DNA from: Kribbella rubisoli
GTDB taxonomy: Bacteria > Actinomycetota > Actinomycetes > Propionibacteriales > Kribbellaceae
NCBI RefSeq assembly: GCF_004217145.1
Contig: NZ_SHKR01000011.1
Span: 1,922,001-1,986,000, forward strand
Direction: 5' to 3'
DNA: 64,000 nucleotides
The translations under genes and the position numbers were made by a program. The notes under the pieces were generated by a model, which worked only from the letters and a program-made list of their open reading frames with translations, made no database searches and had not been told where the DNA came from. Positions 17,196 through 27,486 of the stretch are shown in pieces (position 1 is the stretch's first letter; each line of letters begins with the position of its first letter).

Positions 17196-19653
17196 CAACC
17201 TTCGCCACTTCGCTCTGCCGCTCGGCGGGCTCGGCACCGGCACGATCGCGCTAGCCGGCAACGGTGCGTTGCGCCAGTGGCAACTGCACAACATCGGCAA
17301 CCACGGAGGGCATGTGCCGGACAGCTTCTTCGCCCTTCGCCTCTCGCGGGTCGAGCCGCCGCTGGATGAGGTTCGTCTTCTGCAGGGGCCGTCGCTGGAG
17401 CCGACTGACACTCCGCTGGTGACTGACGACGTGGTGCCGGTTGGTGAGAGGCGGCTGCAGGAAGTCATTCGGCCGATCGGTCCGACCAGGGTGACGGCGA
17501 CGTACCCCCAGGCACGCGTGGACTACGAGACCGATCTGCCTCTTCAGCTGAGCCTGGACGTCTTCAACCCGCTGGTTGCGGCCGATGCTGATGTGAGCTC
17601 GCAGCCGGTGGTGGGGTTCACGTTCACGTTGCACAACCCGGGCGAGATCTCACTGCACGGGAAGCTGGCCGGTGCGTTGCAGAACTCGGTCGGCTGGGAC
17701 GGCGTCACCCCCATCGACGGCGTCACTTGCAGCCTGTACGGCGGCAACACGAACCGCGTCCGACGAGCACCCGGCTGGACGCAACTCGTCCTCGAGAACA
17801 CTGCCTTGCCCATCGACCATCCGGGTTCTGGGCAACTTGTGCTGTCCGCCGACGCAGCTGATTCGCTCGTTCATCCGCAATGGTCCCGCCCGGAAGAATT
17901 CGTTGCCTTCCTCAACGGTCCGGTCACCCCGGCCAGCGGGCCCAGCGCCGCCGGCTCGACCTGGAACGGCGGCCTGGCGGTGCCGTTCAACCTCGAGCCC
18001 GGTGAGACCAAGCAGGTGCGGTTCCTGATCGCGTGGCACTTCCCGAACCGATATGTCGACTTCAACCAGTTCGGCCCGCACCCGGAGTACGGCCACAGCC
18101 GCTTCTGGCTCGGCAACGCGTACACCCGTCGTACGCCGGACGCCGTCGCCGCGGCCGAGTCCTTCATCGCCCAGTGGTCCGAGCAGGAGGCGCTGACCAC
18201 AGCGTGGACCGAGGCGTTCGAGTCGAGCAGTCTGCCCGGCGAAGCGGGTTCACGGCTCGCTGCGCTCGTGGCCGACGTACGGAGCCCGACGGTGTTCCAG
18301 ACCGCGGACGGCGACGTACTGGGGTTCGAAGGCGTGCTCGGCGCGTCCACGGGGATGTGGGGCGGTCGGTACGGGGGCTCGTGTCCGCTCAACTGCACGC
18401 ACGTGTGGAACTACGAGCAGACGCTCTCCCGCCTCTTCCCGTCGCTCGAGCGGAACATGCGGGACACGGAGTACGACGTGATGCAGGCGCCGGAGGGGTA
18501 CATCCCACACCGCGTCCGCGCGCCGCTCTACATGAAGCAGCTGTGGGACGTGGTGATCGGCGGGCCGGAGGAGCCTGCACTGGACGGGATGCTTGGCAGC
18601 GTGCTGAAGACGTACCGCGAGGTGCGCCAGGGCGCCGGTCTGGACTGGTTGGGTCGACGCTGGCCTCAGGTGGTCCGGTTGCTCGACCACATCCACGACA
18701 AGTGGCTGCGCGACGGAGTACTGCGTGGCATCCAGCCCAGCACGCATGACATCGACCTGTGTGGCGTGAACTCGTTCATGGGCACGCTGTGGTTGGCGGC
18801 GTTGCGTGCGGCTGAGGAGATGGCGCTACTGCTCGGTGAGGACGGCACGGCGTACCGGAAGCTGTTCGAGGCTGGCAGCAAGGCGTACGACGAACTGCTG
18901 TTCACCGGCGAGTACTACCGGCAGGTCCTCGAGCCGAACGAGACGAGGGACTTCCAATGGGGTGATGGCTGCCTCGCGGACCAGCTGATCGGGCAGTGGT
19001 GGGCGCATCAACTCGACCTCGGCTACATCCTTCCTGCTGACCACGTGCGGACCGCACTGCGCAACGTCGTACGCCATAACCTGCGGACCGGCTTCCACGA
19101 CTTCGACCACCCGTACCGCGTCTTCGCCGACGTCGACGACACCGGGCTCCTCATGTGCACGTGGCCCCATGGCGGGCGGCCCGACGTACCCACCCGGTAC
19201 TGCGACGAGGTGTGGACGGGATCGGAGTACCAAGTAGCAGCCCACTGCTTGTACGAAGGCCTCACCGACGAAGCGATGTCGATCCTGAACGGCCTCTGGA
19301 CCCGGTACGACGGCACCCGCCGCAACCCGTTCAATCCGATCGAATGCGGCGACCACTACATCCGCAACGCCGCCGGCTGGTCCGTCCTGGAAGCCCTAAC
19401 CGGCTACGACCACAACGCCCTCACCAAGTCCATCACCTTCGCCCCACTAGCGATAGCCCGCTCAGCCGACACCTGGCAGTTCCCCTTCACCACCGACACA
19501 GGCTGGGCCACCGCCACCCGCTCCTCAGACAACCTGACAATCACCTGCCAGGCAGGCCACCTGGACCTCTCCACCATCACCATCGACGGCACCAACCATC
19601 CGATCGACGCGCACATCTACCCCGGAAAACCCTTGGTCATCCCCACAACCTGA
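17179..19653 (+). CDS. GH116 family glycoside hydrolase (GBA2-like)
   Basis: 824 aa without a signal peptide, so cytoplasmic. The N-terminal beta-sandwich begins with the family hallmark LPLGGLGTGTIALAGNG. The (alpha/alpha)6 catalytic domain carries NCTHVWNYEQ, whose Glu (about 413) is the probable nucleophile, and HDIDLCG, whose Asp (about 523) is the probable acid/base; CDEVWTGSEYQVA is also typical. Known members are beta-glucosidases, beta-xylosidases, glucosylceramidases and N-acetylglucosaminidases. Coupled to an importer, it probably cleaves the imported oligosaccharide. The sugar specificity is unknown. Confidence 0.9.
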   Translation: MHYIGDNLRHFALPLGGLGTGTIALAGNGALRQWQLHNIGNHGGHVPDSFFALRLSRVEPPLDEVRLLQGPSLEPTDTPLVTDDVVPVGERRLQEVIRPIGPTRVTATYPQARVDYETDLPLQLSLDVFNPLVAADADVSSQPVVGFTFTLHNPGEISLHGKLAGALQNSVGWDGVTPIDGVTCSLYGGNTNRVRRAPGWTQLVLENTALPIDHPGSGQLVLSADAADSLVHPQWSRPEEFVAFLNGPVTPASGPSAAGSTWNGGLAVPFNLEPGETKQVRFLIAWHFPNRYVDFNQFGPHPEYGHSRFWLGNAYTRRTPDAVAAAESFIAQWSEQEALTTAWTEAFESSSLPGEAGSRLAALVADVRSPTVFQTADGDVLGFEGVLGASTGMWGGRYGGSCPLNCTHVWNYEQTLSRLFPSLERNMRDTEYDVMQAPEGYIPHRVRAPLYMKQLWDVVIGGPEEPALDGMLGSVLKTYREVRQGAGLDWLGRRWPQVVRLLDHIHDKWLRDGVLRGIQPSTHDIDLCGVNSFMGTLWLAALRAAEEMALLLGEDGTAYRKLFEAGSKAYDELLFTGEYYRQVLEPNETRDFQWGDGCLADQLIGQWWAHQLDLGYILPADHVRTALRNVVRHNLRTGFHDFDHPYRVFADVDDTGLLMCTWPHGGRPDVPTRYCDEVWTGSEYQVAAHCLYEGLTDEAMSILNGLWTRYDGTRRNPFNPIECGDHYIRNAAGWSVLEALTGYDHNALTKSITFAPLAIARSADTWQFPFTTDTGWATATRSSDNLTITCQAGHLDLSTITIDGTNHPIDAHIYPGKPLVIPTT

Positions 19654-19670
19654 CCCCTACCGTCGAGGAC

Positions 19671-20186
19671 ATGTCCCTCGTCGCCCAGGCCCTGGCCCTG
19701 GCCCTACAAGCCGAGGCCCAGTCCCTCTACACCCAACTGGACCTCGCGACAGCCTTCCCCTGGCCCCCCGTCCTGATCGGCAGCGCCCTCTCCGGCCTCA
19801 TGGTCGACCGCGACCTGGACATCATGTTCGACGCCCCCAACGCAACTGCCCCCACGATCCTCAAAGGCCTCACGACCGTGGCAACCCGCGTGCACCTCCT
19901 CACCGCCGACTTCCGCGACGAGCGGTCTGACCGCCGCCCCACCCCAGCCCTCACCGACGAACGCTTCTACGCCGTCCTCCACACCCCCACCTGGAAGATC
20001 GACCTAACCTTCTGGCTCCACGTCGTCGACCACCCGCACGTAGCCGACGCACTGCGCCTCAAGGCAGCGACCAAGGAGCAACGTCTGCGGATCCTGCAAC
20101 TGAAGGCTGAGCACCGCGATCGAAACAGCTCCCAGATTTACGCTGCCGTCCTGGACGGCGGCGTGCCTCCGGCTAGTTCCACTTAG
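19671..20186 (+). CDS. Putative nucleotidyltransferase-fold protein
   Basis: 171 aa. The only clear signature is IGSALSGLM followed by DRDLDIMF: a Gly-Ser pair (37-38) and an acidic D-x-D (48, 50) spaced as in Pol-beta-type nucleotidyltransferases. The rest is not recognised. ATG 19671 has GAGGAC upstream. It follows the GH116 stop after 17 bp and may be the last gene of that unit, but its role there is unclear. An intrinsic terminator follows at 20277. Confidence 0.6.
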   Translation: MSLVAQALALALQAEAQSLYTQLDLATAFPWPPVLIGSALSGLMVDRDLDIMFDAPNATAPTILKGLTTVATRVHLLTADFRDERSDRRPTPALTDERFYAVLHTPTWKIDLTFWLHVVDHPHVADALRLKAATKEQRLRILQLKAEHRDRNSSQIYAAVLDGGVPPASST

Positions 20187-20276
20187 CCGGACGGTCGTAC
20201 GTCCGGCCGCTGGCCGAATCTGGCCTGTGGATGGCTAAGATGGGGTTACCACGCCAAGGCCTAGCGGACTTGGTCC

Positions 20277-20303
20277 AACGGCCTCCTTCGGGAGGCCGTT
20301 TTT
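20277..20303 (+). terminator. Intrinsic terminator with UUCG loop
   Basis: 10-bp arms AACGGCCTCC / GGAGGCCGTT closed by a TTCG tetraloop and followed by TTT. It reads in the plus direction and ends the upstream unit, or a small RNA that could start near 20248. Confidence 0.85.
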
Positions 20304-20322
20304 GTCGTTGGCGCTGTGCTGG

Positions 20323-23300
20323 CTAGCCAGACTTGCCGGTGACGGTTACTTCGGTTAGATGGAAGGTGTTGTTGGCGGAGTTGGAGATGCCTTCTACGCG
20401 GATGTAGCGGGCGGTGGTTTCGGTGTGGAAGGTGTCGCCGGCGTCTACCACTGGTGTGGTGCCGCCGCGACCGCCTAGTAGGTACCAGTGGGTGTCGTCT
20501 TGGCTGCCCAGTAGGCGGTAGTTGTAGTAGCGGGTGCCGTCTACGTAGTTGCGGACGTTGACGGAAGACACGGGTGACTGCGTACCGAGGTCTACCTGCC
20601 ACCAGGTGGGGCCTAGCGGACCACCCCAATAGGGGTTGTTGGAGCGGCTCCCGTCGTTGGCTGCGGTCGCCGGGTGGCCGTCCTCCGCGCCTAGCGCGGT
20701 GACTGGCTTGCCGACGCTCAGTACGGCGTCGGCGGACGTGTCTCGCGGTGCGTACGGCGCGAGCGTGAAGCCGTGGAATGTCGCGACCCCAGTTACCCCG
20801 GTGTGCGTGTTCACAGCACTCATGAACACACCGACGTCCTGGACCGCCGCAGCGCCCGGCACCACGGCCGACCCGGCGACTGTCCAGTTCACTCCGTCCT
20901 GACTGCAGGCGCCGCTGAGCCGCCCACCGGACCGGGCAATCCGCACGTACACAGGCGCCGTGAACCCATCCGCCGCCGTATACGTGTCCAGCGTCCCGTC
21001 ACCGTCGGAGTCCCAACTGAACAGACACCCGTGCTGCGGAGTGACCGCGATGTTCGCGTAGCCGACCGCAGCGGCTGCGGACAGGTCGTTGCCGACCAAC
21101 AGCCCCGCCCGGCCGTACGGCGCTGTCGCGTCCTGCGAGGTGACCTCGCTGGTCACCGCCTGCCCCTCGCCAAGCACCTGCGAGCGGTACACGGCACCAT
21201 GCTCGTCAGTGCCCTTCCACATGTCGTCGCCGCCACCAGCGATCCCCACGTCGTCGCCCGAGACAGCAAACGACGCATCGTTCGTCGACATCGTCTGCCA
21301 CGGCGTACTGACGTCACCGCTGACCAACAACCGAGTACTGGCAGACTCCGAAGCGGACGACCACTTCGCCGTTGCGGTCAACATTGGCACGTCCAACGGA
21401 TGCGCACCGGCAGGGACAGCGACCGCGTACACGACACTGAAAGTCGCACCAGGCCCAACCTGAGCGGCCACGGTCGGCCCGACCGGCTTCACCTTGTAGA
21501 ACGGCGGAGCGCTCAGCCCCACCCGCACTGCACGTGCCGCCCGGAGCGTGTTCGTGTTGGTGTACGTCGCCGTGACCCGCACCGTCGCACCAGCCCGGAT
21601 CCCGCGCGCCGCCGGCTCGACCCGCACCGCACCGGTCGGAATCGCCGCGATCTGCGAAGCCAACTGATAAGCGTCACCCCGCGCCTTCACCGGGTACGGC
21701 GTTTCCGTGTGGGCCCACCGCTCCGCATAAGCCTTCCAGTCGATCGGCACAACCGACTGCCCGGTGGACAGCGCCTTGTCGAGCGAAGCGAAGTACGCCC
21801 GCCACCGACCGCCGTAGTAGTCGCCGACCAGCCCGTTCCACTCCCGCCGGGCATAGTCCTGCAGAGTCGCTGCACCAGTCCAGTCCGTCAACAACGTGCG
21901 TACGTCGTACCGCAACGCCGCCGCCTCCTCCGGCGAAGCACCTTGGGCCGTCGCGCCTGCCAGCCAAGACCCGAGCAGGAAGTTGTCGTCAGTAGCCAGC
22001 AGATCGTCGAGCTGATCCGCCCGCCGCGACCAGTCCGCAGTGAGCTTGCGGAACGCAGTCAGGTCACCAGAGTGGTACGCCGTCGCGATTCGCGGCAGCA
22101 ACGTCCGGCTGTCATTAGCAACCACCTGCCGTGCAACGTCAACCAGGTCATAGCGGTACGCCGTACTCCGGCGCAACGCAGGCTGTACCGCGAGCAGTTC
22201 ACCGAGCGCTTGGCGGAACACCTCCGGGTCGTACGGGATCGCCGTACCGGCAACGCCCAGACTGGGTTCGTAGTCGAACAGCCCGGTCGGGTGCTTGCTG
22301 TCCGCCTCGGCCGGCCAGCTGTAGACGGTGCTCCCGAGGATCCGCCACGCAGCGATCGCATGCGGATCGGCCGCGCCATACCGGCTGGTGGAATAGTCGG
22401 CGAACCACTCCTGCAGGTCCACCGGCTGGCTCTGCCAGGCCAGGTCGGTGAAGAAGGCCACCGCAGCCGGGTTGTTGTCGATCGCCTCCGGCATCAGCGC
22501 GATGCCGTTCAGCGCAGTACCCGGTTTATCCAACCAGGCATGGAACTTCTGGTTCCACAACGCCAGACTCGCACCCAGGTTCGAGTGGCCGCCGAAGTTC
22601 CAGATCGTGCCGAACGCGTACGGCGTACCGAGGAAGTCCTTGTCCCGGTCGGTGATGTTCGGCGCCTCGGAGATGCCGTCGACGACCAGCATCTTGGAGC
22701 GGTCGATCGACTGCAGCGTGGCCGGCAGCGGGTTCTTCAGCCAGCCGAGAATCGTCCAGATCGCACCGGGATGCGCAGTCTCGAGCGCAGCCTGCACCGC
22801 GCGAGAAGCGTCCGGAACACTGACATCCCCGGCCGTCCCACCTTCGTGCAGCAGGTCCATCTTGTACATCGTGCTGGACCCGAACAGGTCAGTCTGGACC
22901 CGATAGAACTCGGCCGCGACCTGTGCGAACACCGGATTGGTCGGGTCGAGCCAGTCCGGCCGGGCCAGACCGTCCCACTTGCCCTGCGGCACAGTCTTCG
23001 CACCAGGGTTCCGACTGGTGAAGCCGGAAGGCACAGTGCCGAAGTACCCGGGCAGGACCGGCACCATGCCCAGCTCGCGCAGGTGGTCGGCCATCTGCTT
23101 GCCGAGTACGACGCGCCGATCGATCAGCTGCTGCGAGATCGGACTGCCGAGACAGCACTCGTTCTGCAGCAGCCACCACGCCTGGTGGGCCGGCTGCGGG
23201 ATCCACGCGCGCAGCTCGTCAGCGGAGTACCCGAACTTCTGGAAGGCCTGTTCGTACACGGCCTCCTGCCCCTCGTACACCAGCACCTGGTTGATGCCGT

Positions 23301-23781
23301 GCAGCGCTAGTACGTCGATGCGCCGCTGCCACTGCGTCCAGTTGAGGTACGGGCCGGCGTACCCCTCGTTGGTGTCATTGAGTGCGAACCGGTTGTCGAC
23401 GGAGGCGCGCTGCTCGACCGGCTGCTTCGGCAGCGGCAGCCGCGCCGGCAGGTTCAGTTGCTCGCCCTCCAGCTCGATGTCGGCATGTACGACGTGTCGC
23501 AGGTACCAGCCGAAACCGGTCAGCTGTACGGCCGGAGTGGTCCCGGCGATCACCAGCCGGCCACCGACCGCGAACACCCGGAAGTAGTCCTTGCCAGCAC
23601 CGCGGTCGAGCGTCTGCAGCGTGACCTGATCGGCGTACTGCCGTCCGGCCAGCCGGACCAGCGCATCACGAGCCGGGGAAGAAGCAACCGCAGGAACAAC
23701 AGCTACAGAAGCGACAGGTGTGATCGCAAGAGGAATGAGGACGAGGAGAGCAGTCAGCGCTGCGCGAAAGGAAGGTCTCAT
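20323..23781 (-). CDS. Secreted GH89 alpha-N-acetylglucosaminidase, multidomain
   Basis: 1152 aa with a Sec signal peptide. The NAGLU-type N-terminal domain and TIM barrel are clear: RFALNDTNEGYAGPYLNW, LALHGINQVLVY, a catalytic-site Glu in LLHEGG (about 312), and MPEAIDNNPA with a second Glu (about 433), matching the two family catalytic glutamates. After the catalytic part come a NEW3-like beta domain (about 720-830), a lectin-like beta domain, and a C-terminal F5/8 type C (CBM32) domain (about 1020-1152). GH89 releases terminal alpha-GlcNAc from glycans such as mucin or heparan-type chains; here the target is outside the cell. Confidence 0.93.
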   Translation of the reverse strand: MRPSFRAALTALLVLIPLAITPVASVAVVPAVASSPARDALVRLAGRQYADQVTLQTLDRGAGKDYFRVFAVGGRLVIAGTTPAVQLTGFGWYLRHVVHADIELEGEQLNLPARLPLPKQPVEQRASVDNRFALNDTNEGYAGPYLNWTQWQRRIDVLALHGINQVLVYEGQEAVYEQAFQKFGYSADELRAWIPQPAHQAWWLLQNECCLGSPISQQLIDRRVVLGKQMADHLRELGMVPVLPGYFGTVPSGFTSRNPGAKTVPQGKWDGLARPDWLDPTNPVFAQVAAEFYRVQTDLFGSSTMYKMDLLHEGGTAGDVSVPDASRAVQAALETAHPGAIWTILGWLKNPLPATLQSIDRSKMLVVDGISEAPNITDRDKDFLGTPYAFGTIWNFGGHSNLGASLALWNQKFHAWLDKPGTALNGIALMPEAIDNNPAAVAFFTDLAWQSQPVDLQEWFADYSTSRYGAADPHAIAAWRILGSTVYSWPAEADSKHPTGLFDYEPSLGVAGTAIPYDPEVFRQALGELLAVQPALRRSTAYRYDLVDVARQVVANDSRTLLPRIATAYHSGDLTAFRKLTADWSRRADQLDDLLATDDNFLLGSWLAGATAQGASPEEAAALRYDVRTLLTDWTGAATLQDYARREWNGLVGDYYGGRWRAYFASLDKALSTGQSVVPIDWKAYAERWAHTETPYPVKARGDAYQLASQIAAIPTGAVRVEPAARGIRAGATVRVTATYTNTNTLRAARAVRVGLSAPPFYKVKPVGPTVAAQVGPGATFSVVYAVAVPAGAHPLDVPMLTATAKWSSASESASTRLLVSGDVSTPWQTMSTNDASFAVSGDDVGIAGGGDDMWKGTDEHGAVYRSQVLGEGQAVTSEVTSQDATAPYGRAGLLVGNDLSAAAAVGYANIAVTPQHGCLFSWDSDGDGTLDTYTAADGFTAPVYVRIARSGGRLSGACSQDGVNWTVAGSAVVPGAAAVQDVGVFMSAVNTHTGVTGVATFHGFTLAPYAPRDTSADAVLSVGKPVTALGAEDGHPATAANDGSRSNNPYWGGPLGPTWWQVDLGTQSPVSSVNVRNYVDGTRYYNYRLLGSQDDTHWYLLGGRGGTTPVVDAGDTFHTETTARYIRVEGISNSANNTFHLTEVTVTGKSG

Positions 23782-23886
23782 GGCGGGTCACCTCGGGCGA
23801 AGGGCAACGCACTTAAGAACGAATCATTCCGAAAGAAGTTTCCGGATGAGCCTTCCCTCTTCGGCAAGATCTGTCAACCACAGCAA

Positions 23887-23928
23887 GAGTGCCGGCCGTC
23901 CGGCAACGCCACCGGACGGTCGGCACTC
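23887..23928 (-). terminator. Terminator of the aldehyde dehydrogenase/DUF779 unit
   Basis: 17-bp arms with one mismatch (GAGTGCCG and CCGTCCGG blocks) around an 8-nt loop, 4 bp past the DUF779 stop. Confidence 0.75.
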
Positions 23929-23931
23929 GCT

Positions 23932-24312
23932 TCAGAGGAGGCCGAGGGACTCGGACTCCTGGTCGGTGAAGAGGCGGGAGCGGATCAGGAAGCGGATGCC
24001 CTCGGGGGCCTCCACGGAGAAGCCGCTGCCTCGGCCCTTGACCACGTCGACGGTGAGTTGGGTGTGCTTCCAGTACTCGTACTGGTTCGCGGACATCCAG
24101 AAGCCGATGGGTCTCTCCAGACCGTCGACGACAAGATCGCCGAGATGCACGTCCGCCGACCCCGTTCGAAATTCCCCGTCCGGGTAGCACATCGGCGAAC
24201 TGCCGTCGCAGCAGCCACCGGACTGGTGGAACATCAGCGGACCGTGCATCGCGGTGAGACGGCGGAGCCAGTCCGCCGCCTCGTCCGAGAGCAACACCTT
24301 CTCGACCTGCAT
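23932..24312 (-). CDS. DUF779 domain-containing protein
   Basis: 126 aa, matching DUF779 from end to end. It has the cysteine cluster SGGCCDGSSPMC (three Cys), a central GFWMSANQYEYWKHTQ and a C-terminal SPEGxRF-like strand (VEAPEGIRFLIRSRLF). DUF779 proteins are nearly always encoded directly after an acetaldehyde-type aldehyde dehydrogenase, as here (2-bp gap), but their biochemical role is unknown. The cysteines suggest metal or cofactor binding, which is inference. Confidence 0.92.
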   Translation of the reverse strand: MQVEKVLLSDEAADWLRRLTAMHGPLMFHQSGGCCDGSSPMCYPDGEFRTGSADVHLGDLVVDGLERPIGFWMSANQYEYWKHTQLTVDVVKGRGSGFSVEAPEGIRFLIRSRLFTDQESESLGLL

Positions 24313-24314
24313 GA

Positions 24315-25838
<1,524 letters not shown>

Positions 25839-25921
25839 AGGTCCTCCTTGGAAACCCGGCGTTGGGACCGACACTAGGCAGCGGGACGTTGCACGGACGT
25901 TGCAGCGCGGAGTGAGGCGGT

Positions 25922-27373
25922 ATGGACCAACGGGAGCAGGCCCGTCGGCTGAGCGAGTTGTACGACGAGGTGCTCGGCGGCGTTCAGATACCTGGTGCGC
26001 CGAGGGCTCTCGTCGCGGCGTCCTGGGAGCGCTCCCTCGCCGCCGCCGTCGACCCGGAGCTCGATCAGCCGCCGCTCGTCGTCGACCACGAGATGGTCGA
26101 GACGTTGCGCGAGAACCATCCGCTCCGCGCGGTCCTGCCGGTACTGCGGCAGACGCTGACGACGATCGCCGACGAGGCGTCGCACATCATGATCATCACC
26201 GACGCGCAGGGCATGATCCTTTGGCGCGAGGGCTCCGCCGAGGTCAAACGTCAGGCCGATCGCATCGCGCTCTCAGAGGGTGCGGTGTGGTCCGAGGACC
26301 AGATCGGCACGAACGGCATGGGTACGGCGCTGGCCGTCGGCGAGCCCGTCCAGATCCACTCGGCCGAACACCTGGTACGCCGGATCCACGCGTGGACCTG
26401 TGCCGCCGCGCCCGTCCACGACCCCGACACAGGCAAGCTGCTCGGCGCGGTCGACGTCTCCGGACCGCTGCGCACGGTCCATCCCGCAATGGTCGCGCTG
26501 GTGACCGCGGCGGCCCAGCTCGCCGAAGGCCAGCTGAAGGTCCGGATGGCCGCGGCCGACGAGATGCTCCGCGCGCGCAACATGCGGCACTTGACGGCGC
26601 TCGGCGATGCACCAGGCGCTTTACTGACCCCGTCCGGTCGCGTGCTCGCAGTACAGCCGCTCGAATGGCTGCCCGACCGCCTCGTCGTACCGGACGGCGC
26701 AGATCGCATCGATCTCGGCGACGGACGCGAAGGACTGGTCGAGCGACTCGACGAGGGCTATCTGCTCCACATGCCCGGTGCGCGGGTACGCCGTTCGCGC
26801 CCGTCACTCCAGCTGAAGCTGCTCGGCTCCGGCCAGCCGACCGCGATCGTCGGCGGCCGCGAGATCGCGCTGACGTTGCGGCGGGCCGAAGTACTCGCAC
26901 TGTTACTACTGCACCCGTCAGGTCTGACCGCGGAGCAGCTGATGCTCCAGCTGTACGGCGACGAGGGGAACCCGACGACCGTCCGCGCGGAGATGCACCG
27001 GCTGCGCAACCTGCTCGGCAGCGGCGTACTCGACACCAAGCCGTACCGGATCATCGCCGACGTCACCGGCGACGTGACCCAGGTCCAGACCGCTCTCCGC
27101 GAGGGAAACCTGCACACCGCGCTCAGCCTGTACGCGGGTCCGCTCCTCGCCCGCTCCGACGCTCCCGCTCTCCGGCTGGAACGCGACGAACTCGACGCCA
27201 CGATCCGCCGCTCCGCCCTCGACACACGCAGTCCGGACGTCCTGTGGCAGTTCGCCCAGACACCCACCGGCGCGGAGGACTTGGAGATCTTCGAGTCGCT
27301 GGCCGCCGTGCTCCCGACCGACGATCCACGCCACGCCGCGGTCGCCGCGCGCCTGGCGAGACTGGTCGACTAG
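25922..27373 (+). CDS. GAF-domain regulator with a winged-helix (BTAD-like) C-terminus
   Basis: 483 aa. Residues 1-210 resemble the sensor half of AcoR-type activators ([52 protein letters not shown]), that is a GAF-like domain. The expected sigma-54 AAA+ domain is missing. Instead residues about 300-400 form a winged helix ([47 protein letters not shown]) like the OmpR/SARP fold. It is divergent from the aldehyde dehydrogenase across an 83-bp spacer and is probably its aldehyde- or alcohol-responsive regulator. A 14-bp hairpin follows. Confidence 0.85.
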   Translation: MDQREQARRLSELYDEVLGGVQIPGAPRALVAASWERSLAAAVDPELDQPPLVVDHEMVETLRENHPLRAVLPVLRQTLTTIADEASHIMIITDAQGMILWREGSAEVKRQADRIALSEGAVWSEDQIGTNGMGTALAVGEPVQIHSAEHLVRRIHAWTCAAAPVHDPDTGKLLGAVDVSGPLRTVHPAMVALVTAAAQLAEGQLKVRMAAADEMLRARNMRHLTALGDAPGALLTPSGRVLAVQPLEWLPDRLVVPDGADRIDLGDGREGLVERLDEGYLLHMPGARVRRSRPSLQLKLLGSGQPTAIVGGREIALTLRRAEVLALLLLHPSGLTAEQLMLQLYGDEGNPTTVRAEMHRLRNLLGSGVLDTKPYRIIADVTGDVTQVQTALREGNLHTALSLYAGPLLARSDAPALRLERDELDATIRRSALDTRSPDVLWQFAQTPTGAEDLEIFESLAAVLPTDDPRHAAVAARLARLVD

Positions 27374-27402
27374 GTCCTGTCTGGATCACCAGACAGGACC
27401 TA
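27371..27402 (+). terminator. 14-bp hairpin after the GAF regulator
   Basis: Arms TAGGTCCTGTCTGG and CCAGACAGGACCTA with loop ATCA; the left arm begins with the stop codon of the gene. Confidence 0.8.
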
Positions 27403-27453
27403 TGCGCAACGTGACACGAAACACGCGGGCGTGATGATGACCGCAAGCACATG

Positions 27454-27464
27454 ACTGACGAGTA
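27454..27464. promoter_or_regulatory. ACT-N3-GAGTA motif before the EtfD-like gene
   Basis: ACTGACGAGTA lies 22 bp before the start codon. The same ACT-N3-GAGTA pattern occurs in the acyl-CoA dehydrogenase promoter (56445-56455), suggesting a shared regulator of fatty-acid oxidation. Inference only. Confidence 0.4.
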
Positions 27465-27486
27465 ACCAACCAATAACATCGCTGGT

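Noticed and set aside
20773..23310. An 845-codon open frame antisense to the GH89 gene
   Set aside because: Arg-rich shadow frame; GH89 motifs on the minus strand are unambiguous.
25922..27373. A SARP-like helix as evidence of an antibiotic cluster
   Set aside because: No polyketide, peptide-synthetase or tailoring genes are nearby; the neighbours are aldehyde-metabolism genes.
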